From Limnohabitans lacus (GTDB lineage: Bacteria > Pseudomonadota > Gammaproteobacteria > Burkholderiales > Burkholderiaceae_C), in contig NZ_JASGBH010000003.1 of the NCBI RefSeq assembly GCF_030053395.1, positions 1 to 64,000 on the forward strand: a DNA stretch of 64,000 nt, given 5' to 3'. Position numbers and translations under genes: made by a program. The notes beneath the pieces were generated by a model that was not told the DNA's origin, ran no database searches, and was given only the letters and a program-made list of their open reading frames with translations. This document shows positions 58,358 to 64,000 of the stretch, piece after piece; position 1 is the stretch's first letter, and each line of letters opens with the position of its first letter.

Positions 58358-59166
58358 AAATCATGCATGAAAGCTTGCACCGCTTGCACTACCGCTTCGG
58401 GCTGGTCGCGGTGGGGTGAATGTCCGCAATCCATCAGCTTGAGCAACTGCGCATGCGGAACATGCTTTGCGATGTCGTCGATTTGGGCCATGGTGCCGTA
58501 GGGGTCGGTCTCGCCCTGGATGGCCAGCAAGGGGGCCTTGATGCTTTCAATCTCTTTGCGGATGTCGTAGCTGCGAAAACCATCGCTCAGCCAAGCATCG
58601 TTCCATTGCCAAAAGGCGCAGTCCACATCGGCATGGAACGGCGCCAAGCGTTGGCGCAGGGGGCCGTTCTCAAAGGCCTCTCGGGCGGTGGTGATGGCTT
58701 GCACCGAGATGTCTTCGACCATCACATGGGGCGCCATCACGATGCAAGCGGCCACGGGGTGCTGGCTTGCGTGGAGCAGGGCGATGGTGCCGCCGTCAGA
58801 ATGACCGACCAAGATGGGGCGCGCGATGCCCAAGGTTTTCAACAGCGCTGGCAAAACCTCCAGCGCTTCGCGGTGCATGTAATCGGGCCGCAGTCGGCCG
58901 TGGCGTTGGCCGCACTCGATGCGTGAGGGACCGCGCACATCGGGTGTGGGGTCCGACTGGCCATAGCCTTGGCGCGAATAGACCAGACCCGAGCAGCCCA
59001 GGCGCTGGCACATCTGGGCCGGCCAGTCGCGCCACAATGCGACGCTGCCCAGGCCTTCATGCAAAAAAATCAGGGTGGGCCCGTTTGGGGGGTCTTCGTT
59101 TTGAAGGATTTGGACTTCCAGGCGCACGCCCAGGATGTCGATGTGCTGCAAAGAGATGACTTGCAT
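58354..59166 (-). CDS. Alpha/beta-hydrolase
   Basis: 270 residues. Oxyanion region FLHEGLGSVALWRDWP, nucleophile elbow GHSDGG, acid Asp in IQGETDPYGTM, and catalytic His in DCGHSPHRDQP. The HEGLGS start is typical of a proteobacterial group annotated as general hydrolases; the substrate is unknown. The C-terminus ends FMHDL and its stop codon lies within the REP-like unit. Divergent from the beta-propeller gene with about 55 bp between. Confidence 0.9.
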   Translation of the reverse strand: MQVISLQHIDILGVRLEVQILQNEDPPNGPTLIFLHEGLGSVALWRDWPAQMCQRLGCSGLVYSRQGYGQSDPTPDVRGPSRIECGQRHGRLRPDYMHREALEVLPALLKTLGIARPILVGHSDGGTIALLHASQHPVAACIVMAPHVMVEDISVQAITTAREAFENGPLRQRLAPFHADVDCAFWQWNDAWLSDGFRSYDIRKEIESIKAPLLAIQGETDPYGTMAQIDDIAKHVPHAQLLKLMDCGHSPHRDQPEAVVQAVQAFMHDL

Positions 59167-59221
59167 CAGGAGTCCTTGAGAAGGGCCGATTACACTTGGT
59201 AACTTCTAGAAAGCTTGTCGC

Positions 59222-60211
59222 GTGATTGTTTTGTACCGATTTTCCCGTTATTTGGGTTTGCTGGCCCTTTGTTTTTACCAAATGGTTGCCGCAGCCCAAT
59301 CCCCTGCGCCTGTGTTTGTGCTCAATTCTTTGGACGGCAATGTCAGCGTGATCGATCCGCTGACTTGGACCGAAACCAAACGCATCCCCACGGGCAAAGA
59401 GCCGCACCACCTGTACCTGACGCCCGACGAAAAATCGGTCATCGTCGCCAATGCCGCCAGTGACTCGCTGACCTTCATCGATCCCCGCACGGCCAAGATT
59501 CAGCGCACGGTTTCCGGCATTCTGGACCCCTACCAATTGCGTTTTTCGCCCGACATGAAATGGTTCGTGACGGCGGCCAACCGCCTCAACCATGTGGACA
59601 TTTACCGCTGGGATGGACTCAACGCCACCTTGGCCAAGCGCATCAAGACAGGCAAGACGCCCAGCCATTTGTGGATCGACAGCAAGAGCAGCACGGTCTG
59701 GGTGTCGATCCAAGACAGCGATGAGCTGATGGCCATCGATCTGGGCACCCAAGCGGTCAAATCCGTCACGCCAGTGGGCAAGATGCCAGCGGACGTCTTT
59801 GGCACGCCCGACGACAAGCTCTTGCTGGTGGGCTTGACGGCCAGCGATGGCGTGGAGGTGTACGACATCAGCGGCGCACAGCCGCGCTTGGTGAAGAAAT
59901 TACCCACAGGCAAAGGCGCGCATGCTTTCCGGGCCTTGGGTGACCGCAAGCACGCGCTGGTCAGCAACCGCGTGGCCAACACCATCAGCCAGATCGACTA
60001 CACCAGCTTGCAGGTGGTGGCCGAATTTCCCGGCCCATCGGGCCCGGATTGCATGGAAGTGACTGCCGATGGCAAATTGATTTTGCTGGCCTCGCGCTGG
60101 GCCAAAAAGCTCACGGTGGTTGACATCGCCACGCGCAAAGTAATCAAGCAGGTTCCTGTGGGCAAATCGCCCCATGGTGTCTGGACACTGGACCATGCGC
60201 CACGCCAGTAA
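59222..60211 (+). CDS. Exported YVTN-type beta-propeller protein
   Basis: 329 residues from GTG 59222. A signal peptide (about 1-26, ending VAAAQ) is followed by about seven beta-propeller repeats of the VSVIDPLTWTETKRIPTGKEPHHL type. No heme or catalytic motif is seen, so it is probably a periplasmic binding or scaffold protein. The stop overlaps the deacetylase start by 17 bp; the two are a transcriptional pair and may act together on the envelope (inference). Confidence 0.85.
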   Translation: MIVLYRFSRYLGLLALCFYQMVAAAQSPAPVFVLNSLDGNVSVIDPLTWTETKRIPTGKEPHHLYLTPDEKSVIVANAASDSLTFIDPRTAKIQRTVSGILDPYQLRFSPDMKWFVTAANRLNHVDIYRWDGLNATLAKRIKTGKTPSHLWIDSKSSTVWVSIQDSDELMAIDLGTQAVKSVTPVGKMPADVFGTPDDKLLLVGLTASDGVEVYDISGAQPRLVKKLPTGKGAHAFRALGDRKHALVSNRVANTISQIDYTSLQVVAEFPGPSGPDCMEVTADGKLILLASRWAKKLTVVDIATRKVIKQVPVGKSPHGVWTLDHAPRQ

Positions 60212-61025
60212 AGCATGGACGGCAGCGCTGCTGCTGGCGCTGTCTTCGCAGGTGTTGGCGCAAACCGCCGCTTGCACCCGGCCTATTTACTTGACCTTTG
60301 ACACAGGCCACATGGGCGTGGCCCCTTTGATCGACCAGGTGCTCAAGCGCCAGCAGGTCCCAGTGACCTTTTTTGCGGCCCACGAAAAAACCCGAGAAGG
60401 CGATGGCACTTTGGGGCAGCACTGGGCCCACTGGTGGCGCGAGCGCGGCAACGAAGGCCATGCCTTTGCTTCGCACACCTGGGATCACGCTTATTGGCGG
60501 GCTGACCTCCAAGGCGCATCCGCAGGGGCATTCAAAATCCGGCCCAGTTCAGGCGCCTTTGCTGGGCAAGATTTGCAATGGTCTGCCGCCCAATACTGCG
60601 ACAACCTCCAGCAATCCGCCCAGCGCTTGCAGGAACTGACCGGTCAAAAGCCTTTGCCCTTGTTCAGGGCGCCCGGCGGCAAAACATCGCCGGCTTTGCT
60701 GCAAGCGGCACGCCAATGCGGCTATGCCCATGTGGGCTGGGCCGAAGCCGGCTTTTTGGGCGATGAACTGCCCAGCGACAAATTTCCCAACGCGCAGCTC
60801 TTGCAAAAAGCGTTGCGCCAGATCCGATCGGGCGACATCTTGATGGCGCATCTGGGCATCTGGTCTCGGCAAGACCCGTGGGCACCCGCGGTGCTGGAGC
60901 CGTTGATCGAGGGCCTCAAAGCCAAGGGTTTTTGCTTTGCCACCTTGCGTGAGCACCCGCAGTACAAAGACTGGATTGCAAAAAATCCTTTGAAGCTCTC
61001 GGGCACTCTGGCCGCAGCACAATGA
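60195..61025 (+). CDS. Polysaccharide deacetylase-family (CE4) exported protein with altered metal motif
   Basis: 276 residues from ATG 60195, with a signal peptide ending VLAQ. NodB-like motifs: LTFDTGH (motif 1), SHTWDH (motif 2, H-T-x-x-H), FRAPGGKTSPALL (motif 3), and DILMAHLG (motif 5 region). Motif 1 normally reads TFDDG; the second Asp, a metal ligand, is Thr here. It may still bind metal through the two His. Likely acts on peptidoglycan or an exopolysaccharide (inference). Overlaps the beta-propeller gene. Confidence 0.85.
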   Translation: MRHASKAWTAALLLALSSQVLAQTAACTRPIYLTFDTGHMGVAPLIDQVLKRQQVPVTFFAAHEKTREGDGTLGQHWAHWWRERGNEGHAFASHTWDHAYWRADLQGASAGAFKIRPSSGAFAGQDLQWSAAQYCDNLQQSAQRLQELTGQKPLPLFRAPGGKTSPALLQAARQCGYAHVGWAEAGFLGDELPSDKFPNAQLLQKALRQIRSGDILMAHLGIWSRQDPWAPAVLEPLIEGLKAKGFCFATLREHPQYKDWIAKNPLKLSGTLAAAQ

Positions 61026-61028
61026 CGC

Positions 61029-61991
61029 ATGGACGATTTGACCGACGCATTCGCTAACTTGCAGCAGTGGCTGTTCGAGGCCGTGGTTCAGCCCTTGACC
61101 TATGCCGCAGGGCAGGGCAATTTGCTCGAGATCGCCTACGAAGGAACCGGTTGGCTGGTGTTGGGCTTGCTGCAAATTGCCGTCATGTTGGTGGTGATCG
61201 CGCCCTTGCAAAAGCGCTGGCCGGTGGAGCCCGTCAGCGATGCACGCGCCGTCAAGGTGGACATCCTCTACACCCTCATCCACCGCTTGGGTGTGTTCAA
61301 GTTGGTGATGTTCTTCACGCTCGAGAACTGGTTTGAAAACGCCTGGGGTCTTTTGCGCGCTTGGGGCTTGCCCACCTGGCACCTCGATCAACTGTGGCCC
61401 GGCGTGACCGATCAGGCGGCCGTGAGCTTTGTGCTGTACCTGGTGTTCTTTGACTTCGTGCACTACTGGATCCACCGTGCCCAGCACCAGTCCCATCGTT
61501 GGTGGGCCTTGCATGCCATGCACCATGCCCAGCGTCAGATGACGATGTGGTCGGACAACCGCAACCACCTGCTGGACGACATGTTGACCAGCCTGTTGTT
61601 GGCCGTCATCGCCATGTTGGTGGGTGTGGGGCCGGGGCAGTTTGTGGCTCTGGTGGCGATCAGCCAGCTGAGCGAGAACTTCCAGCACGCCAATGTGCGC
61701 ATCTGGTTTGGCTGTGTGGGCGAGCGCCTGTGGGTCAGCCCGCGTTTTCACCGCAGGCACCACAGCATTGGCATCGGTCACGAGTTTGACGTGCAAGGCC
61801 GCAAGGTCTTGGGCGGATGCAATTTTGGTGTGCTCTTGCCCTGGTGGGACATGCTCTTTGGCACCGCCGACTTCCAGCAGCGCTACGACCCCACAGGCGT
61901 GCGCGATCAGGTGGAACTGGGCCGTGACTATGGCCAAGGCTTTTGGGCGCAGCAGTGGCAAGGGTTGCTGCGCTTGTTCGGCAGGGCCTGA
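61029..61991 (+). CDS. Sterol desaturase/fatty acid hydroxylase-family membrane enzyme
   Basis: 320 residues with about four membrane helices and the eight-histidine motifs of di-iron membrane hydroxylases: HYWIHRAQHQSH, WWALHAMHHAQRQM, and FHRRHHSIG with a later GHEF. Members hydroxylate or desaturate lipids such as carotenoids, hopanoids or fatty acids; the substrate here is not evident. It starts 3 bp after the deacetylase stop. Confidence 0.9.
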   Translation: MDDLTDAFANLQQWLFEAVVQPLTYAAGQGNLLEIAYEGTGWLVLGLLQIAVMLVVIAPLQKRWPVEPVSDARAVKVDILYTLIHRLGVFKLVMFFTLENWFENAWGLLRAWGLPTWHLDQLWPGVTDQAAVSFVLYLVFFDFVHYWIHRAQHQSHRWWALHAMHHAQRQMTMWSDNRNHLLDDMLTSLLLAVIAMLVGVGPGQFVALVAISQLSENFQHANVRIWFGCVGERLWVSPRFHRRHHSIGIGHEFDVQGRKVLGGCNFGVLLPWWDMLFGTADFQQRYDPTGVRDQVELGRDYGQGFWAQQWQGLLRLFGRA

Positions 61992-62029
61992 ACCCTGTTG
62001 GCACAAGGCCAGCTGTTAAGCTTTCCCCC

Positions 62030-62932
62030 ATGAAACTGTTGATGGATTCCTTTTGGCGTGCCGCCATGTATTGCCTGATGCCCCGGGTCATTGGGCTGTC
62101 GCTTTTGCCGTTGCTCACCACCGTCGGTTTATCGGGTTTCTTGGGCTACATGTATTGGGATGGTGCCGTGCTGCAGGTGCAGCGTTGGCTGGAAGTTTCC
62201 AGCGGGCTTGAGGGGGTCTGGCGCTGGCTCGAAGGGGTGGGCTTTGCCAACCTGAAAACGGTGGTGGCGCCGCTCATGGTGATTTTCACGGTCACGCCCT
62301 TGGTGGTGGTGGTCAGTTTGTTGGCAGTGTCTTTTTTCATGACACCCGCCTTGACACGCATGGTGATGGTCCGGCGCTTTGCGCCGATGCAGCGCAAGCA
62401 AGGGGCCACTGGCCTGCACAGTTTGGCATGGTCATTGAGCTCGGTGGTGCTGGCGCTGGGCGCTTTTTTGCTGACCATGCCCTTGTGGTTGGTGCCACCT
62501 TTGGCCATGCTTTTGCCCGCCTTGATTTGGGGGTGGCTCACCTACCGGGTCATGGCGTTTGACGTGCTGGCTGAGTTTGCCAGCCAAGAAGAGCGGCGCA
62601 CCTTGATGGCCCGTCACCGCATGGCGCTGTTGGCCATGGGTGTGATCACTGGTCTGATGGGTGCGGCACCCAGCCTGGTCTGGGCCTCGGGGGCCTTGTT
62701 TGCAGCTGCCTTTGTGATCCTGATCCCCGTGGCCATTTGGATCTACACCCTGGTGTTCGCGTTTTCATCGCTGTGGTTTGCTCACTTTGCACTGGCCGCC
62801 TTGCATGGTCTGCGCGATGAAGCTGGGGGCGACGTGCTGGATGTCACGGCCACGACGGTCACGCCTTCGCCGCATGCGACAGAGCGTTTAGCATCGACCC
62901 ATGAACTCCCAGAACACCGCTCCGAATCCTGA
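62030..62932 (+). CDS. EI24-domain (CysZ-like) membrane protein
   Basis: 300 residues with about six hydrophobic segments, start MKLLMDSFWRAAMYCLMPRVIGLSLLPLL, and the EI24 pattern MFMTPALTRMV-like region and AFDVLAEFASQEERRTLMARHR. CysZ is a sulfate permease; most betaproteobacterial relatives are uncharacterised. ATG 62030 is chosen, with AAGC-rich leader; the C-terminal 30 residues overlap the next gene's start by 32 bp. Confidence 0.85.
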   Translation: MKLLMDSFWRAAMYCLMPRVIGLSLLPLLTTVGLSGFLGYMYWDGAVLQVQRWLEVSSGLEGVWRWLEGVGFANLKTVVAPLMVIFTVTPLVVVVSLLAVSFFMTPALTRMVMVRRFAPMQRKQGATGLHSLAWSLSSVVLALGAFLLTMPLWLVPPLAMLLPALIWGWLTYRVMAFDVLAEFASQEERRTLMARHRMALLAMGVITGLMGAAPSLVWASGALFAAAFVILIPVAIWIYTLVFAFSSLWFAHFALAALHGLRDEAGGDVLDVTATTVTPSPHATERLASTHELPEHRSES

Positions 62933-63764
62933 TGCCTCCAGGTCCACGCCGACCTTTGGCGTGATCATCATTGGCGATGAAATCCTCTCGGGCAAACGTG
63001 CCGACAAGCATTTGCCCAAAGTGATCGAATTGCTGGCCGCACGGGGCCTGAGTCTGTCGTGGGCCGAGTACCACGGCGACTCGCCTGAGCGCATCACCGC
63101 TGCGCTGGCGCGGGCCTTTGCATCGGCCGATGTGGTGTTTTCCTGCGGCGGCATTGGCGCCACGCCCGACGACCACACGCGCCAGTGCGCAGGCAGAGCC
63201 CTGGGGCAGCCTTTGGCACTGCACCCCGAGGCCGAAGCCTTGATCCGTGAGCGCATGCAGGACACGGCGCGCGAGCAGGGCGTGCCTTATGAGCCTGATC
63301 GCCATGACAACATCCACCGCTTGAACATGGGCGTGTTCCCCCAGAGTGCCCGCATCATTCGCAACCCGTACAACAAGATCCCCGGTTTCTCGTGCGACGG
63401 GCCAGGCGGCGGCACGGTGCACTTTGTGCCCGGTTTTCCGGTCATGGCCTGGCCAATGATCGAGTCGGTGCTGGACGCGCATTACAGCGATTTCTTTCAG
63501 CGCAACGCGCATGTGGAGAAGTCGGTGATCCTGTTTGGCTCGATGGAGGCGACCCTGACACCCCTGATGCAGACCATCGAAGCGAGCCACCCCAGCGTGA
63601 AAGTTTTCAGCCTGCCCAGTGTGGACCACCCGCAATGGGGGCGCCACATCGAGCTGGGCGTCAAGGGCGAACCCGAGGCTGTCGAAGTGGCTTACGCCGA
63701 CTTGCGTTCTGGGCTGGAGCCGTTTGGCTTGCAGTATGGCCCCGAATTGGTGCGTAAAGTTTGA
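62901..63764 (+). CDS. Molybdopterin-binding-domain protein (CinA N-terminal-like)
   Basis: 287 residues. The MoCF/CinA-N domain is visible in GVIIIGDEILSGKRADKHLPKVIELLAARGL and FSCGGIGATPDDHTRQCAGRALG, with NKIPGFSC and HFVPGFPVMAWPM later. It lacks the C-terminal nicotinamide-nucleotide amidase domain of full CinA. Related stand-alone proteins have ADP-ribose pyrophosphatase-type activity in other species; this is not certain here. Last complete gene before glnA. Confidence 0.88.
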   Translation: MNSQNTAPNPDASRSTPTFGVIIIGDEILSGKRADKHLPKVIELLAARGLSLSWAEYHGDSPERITAALARAFASADVVFSCGGIGATPDDHTRQCAGRALGQPLALHPEAEALIRERMQDTAREQGVPYEPDRHDNIHRLNMGVFPQSARIIRNPYNKIPGFSCDGPGGGTVHFVPGFPVMAWPMIESVLDAHYSDFFQRNAHVEKSVILFGSMEATLTPLMQTIEASHPSVKVFSLPSVDHPQWGRHIELGVKGEPEAVEVAYADLRSGLEPFGLQYGPELVRKV

Positions 63765-63786
63765 ATGCACCAAATTAAGTCATAAT

Positions 63787-63803
63787 TGCACTTCATTGGT
63801 GCA
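63787..63803. promoter_or_regulatory. NtrC-binding site upstream of glnA
   Basis: TGCACTTCATTGGTGCA fits the NtrC consensus TGCACY-N5-RGTGCA exactly. A weaker half-matching site (TGCACC at 63766) lies 21 bp upstream, two helical turns away, as in typical tandem NtrC enhancers. Located about 100 bp before the sigma-54 promoter. Confidence 0.8.
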
Positions 63804-63899
63804 TTTTGGGTTTGGCATTTTTTGACCTCTGGCTGCGGATTTGGCCTTCTGTGAAGGCACAATCATGCGTTGTTCTAGGTCGCAGGTTCGGTGCCCAAG

Positions 63900-63917
63900 C
63901 TGGCACAGAAACTGCAA
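63900..63917 (+). promoter_or_regulatory. Sigma-54 promoter of glnA
   Basis: CTGGCACAGAAACTGCAA places GG (63902-63903) and GC (63914-63915) ten bases apart, matching TGGCAC-N5-TTGCA except for one base (CTGCA). Predicted start about 63927; glnA ATG is at 63964. Confidence 0.82.
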
Positions 63918-63963
63918 GACCTGACAGTACGTTCAACCAACCCCTTCCTACCAGGAGAATTTG

Positions 63964-64000
63964 ATGGCCAAGACCGTCGCAGACGTGATGAAGATGGTGA
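63964..64000 (+). CDS. glnA: Glutamine synthetase GlnA, first 12 codons (runs off the window)
   Basis: Starts MAKTVADVMKMV, the usual N-terminus of betaproteobacterial type I glutamine synthetase, after AGGAGA 6 bases upstream. The sigma-54 promoter and NtrC site upstream match nitrogen-regulated glnA. The rest of the gene lies beyond the right edge. Confidence 0.9.
   Translation, partial: MAKTVADVMKMV

Overview
The window reads as the chromosome of a betaproteobacterium of the order Burkholderiales, most like the Comamonadaceae. This is inferred from gene content and order (gsp cluster, ilvE/zf-CHCC, radA, hpaR-G1-G2-E-D-F-H-I, rsmI/yraN/diaA/dolP, ettA, glnA) and from the GC-rich coding of the right half. 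The left 29 kb is visibly more AT-rich in its intergenic and signalling genes than the right 35 kb. It has insertion-sequence debris at both edges (1-575 and 28371-28740), so it may be an acquired or rearranged block. No tRNA, rRNA or CRISPR array was recognised.

Left block (1-29 kb). After an IS21 end abutting a truncated IS5-type transposase comes a complete type II secretion operon, gspG-H-I-J-K-L-M-N-D-E-F, on the minus strand. A short gspC is divergent from it and there is no prepilin peptidase gene. Next is a signalling region: a heme-NO-binding (H-NOX) protein, a soluble hybrid histidine kinase, a LuxR-type regulator whose phosphoacceptor Asp is a Glu, and a regulator with its DNA-binding domain in front of its receiver. 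Divergent from these is a membrane hybrid kinase with a periplasmic Tll0287-like sensor carrying a CxxCH heme-c motif. Then follows a chaperone-usher pilus cluster of the spore-coat-U (Csu-like) type: pilin, chaperone, usher, tip protein and a second, nearly identical pilin. Both pilin genes lie in 770-bp direct repeats, each with a textbook sigma-54 -24/-12 promoter and an upstream inverted repeat. Immediately beside them are a free Hpt protein, an NtrC-type sigma-54 activator and a third hybrid kinase. The simplest reading is a redox/NO-sensing phosphorelay that switches a sigma-54-dependent pilus.

Middle (29-40 kb). An M48 metalloprotease, an AmpG-type permease, an OmpR/EnvZ-type two-component pair, three glycosyltransferases co-directional with a zf-CHCC protein and ilvE, a small membrane protein, radA, and a nitronate monooxygenase divergent from hpaR across a perfect 16-bp palindrome.

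Right (40-64 kb). The lower homoprotocatechuate (4-hydroxyphenylacetate) meta-cleavage pathway: hpaR, G1, G2, E, a MAPEG-like gene, D, F, H and I. It is followed by a tripartite-tricarboxylate-type binding protein, a class II aldolase-family protein, a ketopantoate-reductase-like protein and an EamA permease. The monooxygenase hpaBC is not in the window. Then come housekeeping genes: rsmI, yraN, diaA-like, a BON lipoprotein, a beta-hydroxyacid dehydrogenase, a YggS-type PLP protein, ettA, rsuA, an alpha/beta hydrolase, a beta-propeller protein, a polysaccharide deacetylase, a sterol-desaturase-family enzyme, an EI24 protein and a molybdopterin-binding-domain protein. The window ends in the first codons of glnA, preceded by an NtrC site and a sigma-54 promoter. 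Three families of short palindromic repeats are scattered through the window, two of them supplying stop codons to the genes they abut.
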